Assembly: GCA_963969345.1 (NCBI GenBank)
Contig: OZ017766.1
Coordinates: 1,798,001-1,862,000 of the forward strand
Origin: Turbatrix aceti
Taxonomy: Eukaryota > Nematoda > Chromadorea > Rhabditida > Panagrolaimidae
Direction: 5' to 3'
Length of the DNA stretch: 64,000 nt
The notes below the pieces were generated by a model, which saw only the letters and a list, made by a program, of their open reading frames with translations, had not been told where the DNA came from and made no database searches. The position numbers and the translations under genes are program-made. Positions 53,392 through 63,728 of the stretch are shown here, piece by piece; positions within the stretch are counted from its first letter, which is position 1, and the number at the start of each line of letters is the position of its first letter.

Positions 53392-53641
53392 CCAATTTTT
53401 GTTTGTTACCTTTGCGGTCATCTGGTGATGATTGGGTATGCCCGAAATTTTGTTTTTAGCAATTGCCGCTTTTTATTGGATAATTATGAGGTGAATTACG
53501 ATATTGCATAGTTTCATGTTCTTTCAATGCCAGTGGCAATACGCAAAATCTTCTGATAAAAAACGCATGTAGATATTTTTCAATATTTCGGGCATACCCA
53601 ATCATATCCAGATGACCGCAAAGGTAACAAACAAAAATTGG
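53392..53641. mobile_element. Foldback element of about 250 bp
   Basis: The left arm begins CCAATTTTTGTTTGTTACC and the right arm ends with its complement; arms are about 58 bp with one or two differences. The centre is AT-rich and non-coding. It lies 204 bp after the orphan gene's stop codon. Confidence 0.85.
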
Positions 53642-53649
53642 GTCTACTA

Positions 53650-54660
53650 TACTTCAGCCCCCCATCGATTGCAGCAACGCCGCCTTGGGTTTTTTTAGAG
53701 CACAGCCCCCCATAGGAGTTTGATTATCCGTATGGAATAGCCCCCCATCTCATTTTTTGTACGCAGGAGTTTGATTATACATACAGAAGGGCCCCCCAGG
53801 TGTTTTGGTGTGGAGGTGTTTGAAAATTTGTATGAACTGCTTCCCATAGGAGTTTGATTATCCGTATGGAATAGCCCCCCACTTCATTTTTTGCACGCAA
53901 GCAATTGATTATACATGGGTGTTGGGGGGCTATTGTATAGCTATAACAACCCTCAAATTTGCAAAATCTTATCCCTGAATTTTTGTTTAAAAATTTGTAT
54001 TCGTTGGACAGTCGTTCTTTTTGTTTCTTCTCTGTCGTCGATGCGGTAAAACCATGAAACTGTACAAAAATTCGTCTGCTGGGAATGGCTGCTGGGTATG
54101 TTTTTTGTGTTTATGGAAATTATGGGGGGCCAATGTAGCGCTACAACAGTCCCCATTTGATGTGGGGGCCTGTTGTAGCGCTACAATGGCCCCCCACGTT
54201 GTATTTGAGAATATTTGTCTAAAAATGCTTTCTGGGTGGAAAAAACTATTACGGTATAATATTTTGTCTTGGAACAAGACCTAAAATTATGGGGGGCTGT
54301 TGTAGCGCTACAACAATCCCCCATTTGATGTGGGGGTCTGTTGTAGCGCTACAATGGCCCCCCATTTAATCTGGGGGACTGTTATAGCGCTACAACAACC
54401 CCCCATATTTGAAAATTTGAATGAAAATAATTTGTATGGGGGGCTGTATTCTAAAATATCCCGCGGGCTTATTTTTCAACGTGATGGGGGCTCAAAGTAT
54501 AGTAGCGCCACGGCCGTATGGAACGACCCCCCATTTTCTCCTTAAACACGATTTCCGTATGAAAAAGCCCCCCACAGATGGGGGGCTCTATCATACGGAT
54601 TTCCGAACTCATGTCGTCATTGATTTAAGGTGAAATGGGGGGCCAAAGTCCGAGCATGGG
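53650..54660. repeat. CCCCCCAT/GGGGGG-rich repeat field with TGTAGCGCTACA palindromes
   Basis: About 1 kb is studded with runs of five or six G or C followed by related phrases. The phrase AGGAGTTTGATTATCCGTAT occurs at least twice, near 53710 and 53840. The palindrome TTGTAGCGCTACAA or a close variant occurs five times, near 54134, 54173, 54300, 54341 and 54382, each flanked by GGGG or CCCC runs. It has no coding capacity. Confidence 0.8.
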
Positions 54661-54675
54661 GGGTCAAAAGTAGTG

Positions 54676-54869
54676 TTTGGCTGATACCATTTTTTTGCCA
54701 TCATGATATGATAGTGATAGTTGCAAACACTATCATGATATGATACTGATATCAGGATGATATCATAATGATATCATGATATCATCAATAATAATGATAG
54801 TTTTGATAATTAACCCAAAAAAAATTTTTTTGGAACATATTTATCATTTTGTCGTCCAAAAAAGGCAAA
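54676..54869 (+). repeat. Dispersed AT-rich repeat, copy 2 (GATATCATGATA type)
   Basis: Same orientation and nearly the same sequence as 123-308, with an extra GATATCA word in the middle. It lies directly after the G-rich repeat field. Confidence 0.8.
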
Positions 54870-55624
54870 CCCAGCTCAATAGCAGCGTTAGTGAAAAAAA
54901 CCGAATTTCAGAACTTGACATCTAACTCCCGTTTTTGAATAATTAAAACAGGGGCTTTTTTACTTTTTTATTGTCCCCCACAAGTCGAGTATCAGATCAA
55001 AAAGTTTCAAATGCATATCTCGTATTGTTTTGTCAATGTCGTTGATTCAGAAAAAAATTTTCTCGGTCAAAAACGGTGTCAGAATGCACTGATTGCGAAT
55101 TTTAGCCTACTGAACATCGAAAAATGAATATTCCGTTCTGGCCAACACAATGTACATACTCAAAACGGTTTGAAATCTTACGGGGGCATACTCTAGGTTC
55201 ACTATGTGTTGATAGGCGCTTAATATCAGTGATCACCAACTCTCAGGAAGCCTTCATTGATGTTGGGGATCTAATTTCCCCTTAAACGCTCAATTTTTTT
55301 TCCGAAGCCTGTCCCACCGCACATTTGTGATTAATTTTGATTGAAACTAACATGTCTGTTACAAATACCTAGTTTGCGGATCTATGGCGCACTGTAAATA
55401 ATTTATTCCCACCGAAAACCCAAGTGAGTCTATCATTTTGCAACGATCAAAAAATTAAAATTATTTTCTGGTGGCCGTATTTTTTTGTATATAAAGCCGG
55501 GGCAACTATGACTAACGTAACTTTTTACGCTGAATCGAATGAGCCTACTCCCGTTATTGCAGCTTTTACGGTTTTGCCAAAAATTCTGATTTTAGGGGTG
55601 AGTCTATCATTTTGCAACTCACTG

Positions 55625-55679
55625 TATATAAATTGTGAAATGTGCTTTATTATGTGCTATTTTTAAATCAGACTCGTAT
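55625..55679 (+). repeat. Second copy of the orphan gene 3' flank, interrupted by a LINE
   Basis: Identical to 53237-53295 over about 55 bp. Its last 11 bases (CAGACTCGTAT) are duplicated on the far side of the LINE at 56324-56334, after which the palindrome resumes. Confidence 0.8.
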
Positions 55680-56323
55680 TTATTTATTTATTTATTTCAC
55701 CATTACTCAGTGGTTAGTTATCATTAGACCAGATGTTAGGAGGCACAAATGATGTCCACGTAGGTGTAAATGTCTCGATTCGTTTTGGGCGCGATTTCTT
55801 CTTCCCATCGTTGCTGTGGTCTGGTTTTCGTCTTGTTGAACACCGAGTTGAGCGAATCGACCCAGCGTAAAGTGGAGGGAGAGCTCGAAATCGTCCTCGA
55901 TGTCCTTGAGGAGAAGTCCGGAGGAGATAGGTCGCTGATCCCGCCATTTCTGTACCATCCACTGCGTCTTCTTGACGTTGACTTCCAGTCCGACGTCCTT
56001 GCAGATGATGGCCATATCCGACAGCATTTTCTGAAGTTCTTCGCCAGTGTGGGAGAAAAGAACGACGTCGTCAGCGTTTTGCGAATGGCCTCTTCAAAAT
56101 CCGTCAGCAGTGAGCGTGCGTTGATGGTAGCCACGCTGAGCCGGAATCTAGACATTTTTTTTAGCCTACGTTTGACAGGGTGGCCAGCCCGGGTGTCAAA
56201 CGGCGCTTTCAATTCTCACACTTGCGCTGCTTCCCGAATGCGATCGCGAGCGCAAGCTGCTGTCGCGGACAGGAGAGGCGGAATAAAACCGACCGTCCGC
56301 TAGGCGTGCAAGAATGAAGACTG
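55680..56323 (-). mobile_element. Internally deleted LINE retrotransposon (RTE-like) with 11-bp target duplication
   Basis: On the minus strand the 5' part encodes a start-like segment with LSVATINARSLL, reminiscent of a LINE endonuclease N terminus. It runs soon afterwards into reverse transcriptase sequence containing an ADD motif (ADDVVLFSHTGEELQKMLSDM) and GLEVNVKKT. It ends in a (TAAA)n tail at 55680-55698. Most of the endonuclease and RT is missing and the frame is broken, so this is a deletion derivative. The duplicated CAGACTCGTAT on both sides shows that it inserted by target-primed reverse transcription in this shortened form. Confidence 0.82.
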
Positions 56324-56334
56324 CAGACTCGTAT

Positions 56335-57320
56335 ATGAGTCTGATTTAAAAATCACCCGGAAATCCCTAATCGAATACATCGAGGTTTCTCAGGAGATTT
56401 ATCTCAATCGGTCTCATTGTTCCAAACGCGTTGCTCAAGCGATCGAATACCTCGAAAAGAACAAGGAGTTGCTTGCATTGCTGAAAGATTTTTTTATACT
56501 CTTCCAACACCCTATTACCGTGTTCCAGGTTTTTTTTGTTAGTTTTTTTTTATTTTTTATTAATGTAATTTAGACTGAAAAAAAACCGACGATACATCTC
56601 GTTTGCTCCGAGTGGCGAAATTTGTCAGAAACCGCCAAATCCTGGGCAACTGCAGACAATGAGTACCTTTCAGCTTTGGGCAAAAATATGCTCGCCGTGC
56701 TCGAAGTCAAGCGCGATTTCATCACGGATCTTCATAAAACCGGAGAGTTTTTAAATTCGGTTTATTTAGCTATTGAGGGCCAGGATCAATTTGATGAGGT
56801 TAGTTTCCAATTTTTTTGCGCATTTCTTGAAGTGACTTTGTAGATAAAAAGTAATTTGATCACTGCCATCGAGACTCTAGTTCCTGACGCCGAAGAACCG
56901 CCTTCCAAGCACGACCGTGCATTGAGGCTTTATGGATACCATGGAAAAGAATCCATCGAAGACGAAGTAATCCGTTTCCTGAAAACGGAACACGAATTGG
57001 TCCGCCAATTTCTCACTGATTGCCTGGACAAAAATGAGGACATTGACGCTGCTAATTTTGAAATAGCTTCTTTTTGGAAAAACGCCAAACAATTTCCCCG
57101 TCTCAGAAAACTCGCTCGCTTGGTTTTGACTGTTCCAGCATCTTCCGCAGCCGCGGAGCGAAGTTTTTCAAAACTCCGACATATTTGTCCAGTGTATCGG
57201 TACAACCTTTCTCCCGAAACGATCCGCGCACTTGTCATTGGCAAACAGTTGCTTACGTCCGATTGCTGTACGACTGCCAGACCAACCGCCTTGGATTCTG
57301 CAAGTTCACAGACCAATTGA
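56335..57320 (+). pseudogene. hAT-family transposase, 5'-truncated, with introns
   Basis: Three exon-like blocks, about 56335-56528, 56574-56798 and 56844-57320, join in a consistent frame through canonical 44-45 bp GT-AG introns. The product is about the last 220 residues of a hAT transposase, including the C-terminal dimerisation domain with FWKNAKQFPRLRKLARLVL, PASSAAAERSFSKLR and LSPETIRALV. The N-terminal BED finger and most of the catalytic domain are absent. Upstream the frame meets the LINE and a stop codon, so there is no start. The last about 20 codons depart from the family. It could be a relic or the surviving end of a domesticated gene; I favour a relic. Confidence 0.75.
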
Positions 57321-57639
57321 ACTTCAACGGCCGCACCACCTTCGTGTGTACTAGGCGAGCAAATAAAGCAGCTCACGTTTGCCGTCATTTCTTCTTACCA
57401 CGACGATGGCAAACAAGATGAACGTTATTTGGTTTTCTTTTTCTTTTCATTCTTTTTGTTTTAAAACGCAGATAATTTATTGTCTCTTTCTATGGTTTTG
57501 AATTGTTAGCTTTACCTTTCCATACAGCAACCAGTAACCTTCATTTTTAATCCTTTGGTTTTGTTTTTTGAATTAGATTGCAAAAATAAAATTAAAAAAA
57601 AGCAGGTTTTTTTAACGTTGTTTTTATTTTTAAGTAAGG

Positions 57640-57720
57640 GGCCGCGAGGGGCCAGGGGGCCGGGGCCGAAAACCTAGAGGCCGAGGGGGGCCGGGGCCGA
57701 AAATTTTCGGCCCCCTGACA
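57640..57720. repeat. GGGGCCGGGGCCGAAAA repeats, possible hAT terminus
   Basis: About 320 bp after the transposase, GGGGCCGGGGCCGAAAA-like words occur in direct and inverted form, ending GGCCCCCTGACATGCC. Such GC-rich subterminal repeats and a CCCTG-type end are common at hAT 3' ends. No matching 5' terminus was found. Confidence 0.5.
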
Positions 57721-59129
57721 TGCCTGCCCCAACACTCCTTTCAACGACCTAATGCTCCATATAGGCTGTTTTGAAGAACCTTCGTATGAATCATCAAAGG
57801 TTTTTTTTCTTTCGTATACGGACCTTTAGATCCAATTTTCACTCGTATACGAACCATTAGATAAAAAATGGAAGACGCGCGCGTCCGGCCAGAACGCTGC
57901 TCGAGCGTTCCGTATGGCAGTTGTAAGATCGTACAAGAACTTGTATTTTTTTTGCAGCGCGCGCGACTCAAACCAAGTTTTTTTTTGTTTTAAATTGAAA
58001 ATGACAAAAATCTCACTGGCTACCATCTCTGCAGCATAACGCTGTGGATGCCATGATAAATTTTGCCCTTTCAATTTTAAACAAACAATTTCCCCGTCTG
58101 GAGTTGAGTGGGGCTATCACTGGCTACCATTTATACAGCAAAAAACTGTGGATGCTCCGATATTCACCCAACTCCAGTTTCAAACAGACCTGGTAAATTT
58201 GACGAGCTGATTGCCGGTCGGATTCATGTCATGGGGCAGTATCGAAAGTTGTCGATGTCACGGTGATTTCGCATCTGAAACCAAAATGTGCCGGTAAAAC
58301 GTGCTCAAAGATTTTGTAGACAAAATGTTACCTGTAATGACGTTTATTTCAAAATGATGAGCTTGAGTAGCGGTTCGATAGTTGTCGAGGTTAATGAGAA
58401 TCTGCAAAAAAAAGAAAATACGTTACTTTTTGTAATGCCACTCAAAAAGAAAAAAAAAAGGAAAAAAAATATTTGTTCAACCCCATTTTTCAAAAAAAAA
58501 ATATACGGAAATCTGAAAAAAATACTGAAAAAGTCATTACAATTTTATAAATGTCCATGATTTTGGAAAGCAAAAGAACTTACCAAATTTTACTGAAAAA
58601 AAATTGAATGAAACCCAATATAAATTTCTTATTTTTTTGCAAAACAAAACTTACCGGAAAATTTTTCTGAAAAGTCTAAAAAAAGTTAGTTTGTGTGAGC
58701 GAAATCACAATAATCGTATTTTTTAGCAAAAAAAGATATTATAGGGTTTGTGCAACCCATTTCTATATTATTTTAAATAAAAGTTTATTGACACTTCATC
58801 ACAACACATAAATACAAAAAATGATTACCAAAAAAGTAACGGATATTAAAGGGTTTGTAAAACCCATGATCTTCAACAAGGGTCATATGCCATTTTTTTT
58901 TATTTACAAATAACAATGGTTCATAGATGAGAAAAACTACAGTAGCGACGGAAAGAACATTAATTTGTACAGTGCCCTGTTCAAACGTGTTGGTTCAGGC
59001 TCAAATTTTTTTTGATAAACACCCTTGCATATAGCCTTAGTATTGCCAAGTTTCAGACAGATTCGTTAGAAAATGGATTTTTGCGATATCGATTTGTACA
59101 AAACGTGCGACGGAAAGTTTAAAAGCCTG
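57721..59129. other. AT-rich intergenic stretch
   Basis: No gene is visible. A degenerate direct repeat of about 50 bp (ACTGGCTACCAT..CAGCA..CTGTGGATGC) occurs near 58014 and 58118. Several poly(A)/poly(T) runs dominate 58400-58800. Confidence 0.45.
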
Positions 59130-60141
59130 TCTGTGACAGGATTTTGGACCGGCGACCCCGTGAAAAAACAACTTCAAATGTTTTTAACCAAAGTTGTAGG
59201 CACCCCTAAGGGATTGTTTAAAAAAATTATGAAAAATTTTTCAGATGCCGGATTCTGGAGATTTGGCTTCTGAAATGTTTTTTCGTTTTGAATTTTCAAC
59301 TCAATTCTTAATAGAAGCAAAAATCTGAATTTAATTTGACAAAGGTATTTTGGCACGAGGAATCGATTCCCGCACTCAGATTCCACAAAAAACATCTGTC
59401 CGCCCGGCAATTATGTTTTTTTTGTTTTTGTATTCATATTTTCAGCCAAAACATGCCTATTTCGTCCGAGGGGGAGGGCAAGGCATACCCTATCTTGAAG
59501 CCCGTTTTTTTTGCCATCGGATGAGCTAAAACACAAAAAATTCTATGTCGGTCCCGGTGACCAAAACAGGGAAAAACCCGTCAAAACGGTCAAAAAACTG
59601 ACTACGCGCTGCGCGCATCGCGATGCGCAGTGCGCACGCGGCGACTTTTGGTGTGCTTTGCGTTCTCGTTGTTTTTTAACGACCATTTTGACGGTTTTTC
59701 CATGTTTTGGTCACCGGGACCGACATAGAATTTTTTGTGTTTTAGCTCATCCGATGGCAAAAAAAACGGGCTTCAAGATAGGGTATGCCTTGCCCTCCCC
59801 CTCGGACGAAATAGGCATGTTTTGGCTGAAAATATGAATACAAAAACAAAAAAAACATAATTGCCGGGCGGACAGATGTTTTTTGTGGAATCTGAGTGCG
59901 GGAATCGATTCCTCGTGCCAAAATACCTTTGTCAAATTAAATTCAGATTTTTGCTTCTATTAAGAATTGAGTTGAAAATTCAAAACGAAAAAACATTTCA
60001 GAAGCCAAATCTCCAGAATCCGGCATCTGAAAAATTTTTCATAATTTTTTTTAACAATCCTATAGGGGTGCCTACAACTTTGGTTTAAAACATTTGAAGT
60101 TGTTTTTTCACGGGGTCGCCGGTCCAAAATCCTGTCACAGA
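59130..60141. mobile_element. Large palindrome 1 (about 1,012 bp)
   Basis: Two arms of about 470 bp are near-perfect inverted copies; one 189-bp stretch (59336-59524 against 59747-59935) translates to the identical peptide on opposite strands. The centre near 59600-59670 contains GCGCTGCGCGCATCGCGATG. The outer right end reads CACAGACTCCCTCTTAAG, a variant of the TTAAGAGGCAGTCTG terminus. Confidence 0.93.
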
Positions 60142-60358
60142 CTCCCTCTTAAGTGTAAGGTACTTTTTGTGCTGTAAAAATGCGTTTTTTAGGTATGATG
60201 GCTGCGAATTGCGTTTTTCAAAGGCTCTAGAATTCTGGAATTCAGCTATCTTCTCATTCTTAAGGTTTAAAATGCAAGCAGTAACTGAAACCATTACCGA
60301 CAAATCACGGACATTAAGAGGCAGTCTGCGAGAATTTTTACCAATAAGGGGAGAAGTT

Positions 60359-61314
60359 CGACACAGCAATTTTTACACTTTCAAATGTTTTGAGTCATAG
60401 TTGTAGAGGACCCTGAGGGCAGTCTATATCCGCGGTACTACATTTTTAAAAAATCGGATTCTGGAGATTTGGCTTCAGATGTGTTTTTCATAAAATCCGA
60501 TGAAGCGTTTGTCGTTTTAGTCGAAACTGTCTAAAAATTTGTTTAGGGGGGTTTCAGGGGGCAAAGAATACGATGGCGTACTCAAATATTTAAAAAAACA
60601 ACTGCAAGTATTTTTTATTGAATTTTGGGGTCACAAAATCGGCTGCCATATCTGTATTTTGCAAAATGGACCATATAAACCATACCCTATCTGAAAGCCC
60701 GTTTTTTTCTGCGTCGAATAAGCTCTTCAGAAAAAAAACGTAGATTTCCCCCCGCCTTCTAGATCTCGATTTGTAGTCAAAACGACAAAAAACGCTCTTT
60801 TTTGTGCCTGTGCGCGTGCGTGCGCGCGCGCGTGCGCACTCGCTGCGAGACTAGTTTAGGGGGTTTTACAAAAAAGAGCGTTTTTTGTCGTTTTGACTAC
60901 AAATCGAGATCTAGAAGGCGGGGGGAAATCTACGTTTTTTTTCTGAAGAGCTTATTCGACGCAGAAAAAAACGGGCTTTCAGATAGGGTATGGTTTATAT
61001 GGTCCATTTTGCAAAATACAGATATGGCAGCCGATTTTGTGACCCCGAAATTCAATAAAAAATACTTGCAGTTGTTTTTTTAAATATTTGAGTACGCCAT
61101 CGTATTCTTTGCCCCCTGAAACCCCCCTAAACAAATTTTTAGACAGTTTCGACTAAAACGACAAACGCTTCATCGGATTTTATGAAAAACACATCTGAAG
61201 CCAAATCTCCAGAATCCGATTTTTTAAAAATGTAGTACCGCGGATATAGACTGCCTTCAGGGTCCTCTACAACTTTGACTCAAAACATTTGAAAGTGTAA
61301 AAATTGCTGTGTCG
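60359..61314. mobile_element. Large palindrome 2 (about 956 bp)
   Basis: Arms of about 450 bp start CGACACAGCAATTTTTACAC and match in inverted orientation with few differences. The centre, near 60812-60845, is a run of alternating purine and pyrimidine (GTGCGCGTGCGTGCGCGCGC and onwards), a sequence prone to Z-DNA. No convincing ORF is present. Confidence 0.93.
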
Positions 61315-61329
61315 TCGGATGTAAATTGG

Positions 61330-62448
61330 CACTACGCGTCAATAGGTCTCGACGCGAAAATTTTTTGAGTTTTTATAAAGTGTTGTGTATTCGTCGGCAT
61401 TTTTCACATGTTCATGCATTCTCATTCGTTTTGGCACTTTTCAATGTTATTAGGCTAAGACTGAGCTAACTAACCGTCCCTGGGCTGAGTTGATAAGTTA
61501 TCGGAGAAATATGCTAGAAGGCGCTAAAGTTGCCTATTTTGAAAACGCATTTCAGGTTTTTTCTCCATACCTGTAGTGTACAGATGAATTCTGGGGCTGA
61601 TACCGAGTTGCCCATACCTATAGCTCGGAGGCCCACCCAACTTTACCTAGGTCGGCGACTATTAGTTTTCGAGTTATTCACGATTTTATATTCAGTGCTT
61701 TCAGGTGCTCGCTTCGGTTTGGTCGAGGAAAGTCCAATATGCACGATTTCACTTTTCTGAGGTATATCGACCCCAAGGATGTCAAAAAACAAAAAATAAA
61801 ACGGCTATGGTAACGCAGAAGCTCAATAAAAAATCACCAAAATATACGCGGTTTGCACCTCTCGAAGAGAGGGGAACACTACGCGCGCACTAATGTTCCC
61901 CGTCCTCTCTTTGTTTTCAGCTAGTTTTGAAGGACCGTATCACAGCCTGTATTGAGCTTCTGTGTTACGATAGCCGTTTTATTTTTTGTTCTTTGACATC
62001 CTTGAGGTCGATATACCTCAGAAAAGTGAAATCGTGCATATTTGACTTCCCTCGACGAAACCGAAGGGAGCATCTGAAAGCACTGAATATAAAATCGTGA
62101 ATAACTCGAAAACTAATAATCGCCGACTGGGGTAAAGTTGGGTGGGCCTCCGAGCTATAGGTATGGGCAACTCGGTATCAGCCCCAGAATTCATCTGTAC
62201 ACTACAGGTATGGAGAAAAAACCTGAAATGCGTTTTCAAAATAGGCAACTTTAGCGCCTTCTAGCATATTTCTCCGATAACTTATCAACTCAGCCCAGGG
62301 ACGGTTAGTTAGCTCAGTCTTAGCCTAATAACATTGAAAAGTGCCAAAACGAATGAGAATGCATGAACATGTGAAAAATGCCGACGAATACACAACACTT
62401 TATAAAAACTCAAAAAATTTTCGCGTCGAGACCTATTGACGCGTAGTG
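61330..62448. mobile_element. Large palindrome 3 (about 1,119 bp)
   Basis: Arms of about 540 bp begin CACTACGCGTCAATAGGTCT and match in inverted orientation with some differences; the left 61530-61760 and right 62018-62248 stretches translate to peptides over 85 percent alike. The centre has ACTACGCGCGCACT. Its ends share GGTCTC[G/A]ACGCGAAAA with the element at 11143-11760. Confidence 0.93.
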
Positions 62449-62846
62449 AATTGGCTCGCAGACTGCCTCTTAATTATGCGCCGCGACGCGTCGTCAAACC
62501 ATTCCCCGCTTTTTGTCCTATAGGGTATTTTTATGGTCCATATTCGTTCAAAGATCTTCCAAATACCTTATAAGGCATTCTTAGGGAACAATACAAAGTA
62601 TGGAGCTTTAGATCTGTGAAAGGAGAGTTGGGGAGCACGCGCGCAGCAGCAGCGTTTCATTCGCATTCAAAGTTCATTTTCACTGGGAAGCTCTGGGAAG
62701 CGATTTTGCCTTGAAAGTTTCCTAAACGTCATTAATCGAAAATTTACATGAACAGGAAGTTAGCAGCAAAAATAAGTTATCCAAATGCAACACCTTGGTC
62801 CCTAGAGTTTGAAAATTCAAATTTTCAACGACCATATAAAAGCGAT

Positions 62847-63728
62847 ATGTCAGCATTGAATGTTCTTTTGCTTCGGTTGATGTACTTGCTCTCTCAACTA
62901 TGTTTACTGGCTTTGCGAGAGGAGGTAGGCCGATTCATGATTTTCGGCTCATTGGGCCTTGATTTTGCAGATTTCGATGCCCGCGCCATCCAGAGCGCCA
63001 CTCGGAAGGCCGGGGAATCCAGCAACCGAGTCCCCATAAATTCCAAGATATTTCCCACTTATCGGGCGTATTTGGTGAGTATTTTGTTTGTGCTCGCCAC
63101 GCAAAAGCACGCATTTTTTGCAGGAATGCGTGTTCAACGAACTGACGAACAAGCGATCCGTCAAGGATGTGGCCCACTCGCTGCTCGCCCAGACGCGATT
63201 TGAGAAGATCCGGGAGCAGAAAGGATTTACGTTTTCGTCAGACTGCGCCCCGCCCGCCAAGGTGAAGGACGTGGAGGCCATCGACTGGGGCGGCTACTGC
63301 GACCTCGTCGACCAGCACGACGACGGCATCGACAACCTCCAGCCCACGTGCGACACAAACTGGTGAGTTGCTTGCGCTGCACACGGAGAAGTCGAAATCA
63401 AGCTTGCGTCGAGTCAGAGTCTGACAAAACTGAAAAAATGAAAAAAATGAACGTTTTTCGTTGTTCATTGACATTGCAAAGTTTTTTTTTGATAAAAAGT
63501 TATCGAATCTCAAAGCGAAATTGACTTCGCGATCTTTCGATAAAAATTTTGCATTCGATTCATGTTTCAATTGTTTCTTGTTTTCAGTCAATATTCACCT
63601 TTGTCTTTTTGTGTCAAGCTTTTGCTTTTTATCTGTCGTTTTTTCTCGTTTTATATATCAGTTTCAACGTTGCGCGGAGTGATGGTTGCCGAGGGAAGCA
63701 CTTTTTTACCAACAACTGCTTTTTATGA
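62847..63728 (+). CDS. Probable small secreted cysteine-rich protein
   Basis: Three exons, 62847-63074, 63124-63362 and 63662-63728, give about 177 residues in a consistent frame. The start MSALNVLLLRLMYLLSQLCLLAL looks like a signal peptide; an upstream ATG at 62748 in the same frame would bury it. The mature part has ECVFNELTNKRS, SDCAPP, GYCDLVDQ, PTCDTNC, GCRG and NNCFL, about seven cysteines in 105 residues, typical of a disulfide-rich secreted protein. The second exon has strong C/G codon bias, which supports it being real. The third exon was chosen at TATATATCAG because it adds cysteines and a nearby stop; an acceptor about 70 bp earlier would also keep the frame open. I do not recognise the family. 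Confidence 0.55.

Larger units (their letters stand above)
53189..56334. other. Repeat-rich intergenic region
   Basis: No host gene is visible. In order it holds a copied 3' flank, a foldback element, a G-rich repeat field, a dispersed repeat and a deleted LINE, each listed separately. Between 54870 and 55624 the sequence is AT-rich; a 21-bp direct repeat (GTGAGTCTATCATTTTGCAA core) occurs near 55424 and again near 55600. Confidence 0.5.
60314..62473. repeat. Outer TTAAGAGGCAGTCTGCGAG inverted pair enclosing palindromes 2 and 3
   Basis: TTAAGAGGCAGTCTGCGAG at 60314-60332 recurs as its exact complement at 62455-62473. The TTAA at each outer edge could be a target duplication. The two palindromes between them suggest nested or successive insertion. 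Confidence 0.75.

Noticed and set aside
54676..54869. Assembly duplication of 123-308
   Set aside because: The copies differ by several substitutions and a small insertion, and the flanks are unrelated.
59336..59935. Identical 62-codon peptides on opposite strands
   Set aside because: They are two arms of palindrome 1, so identity reflects DNA duplication and not protein conservation.
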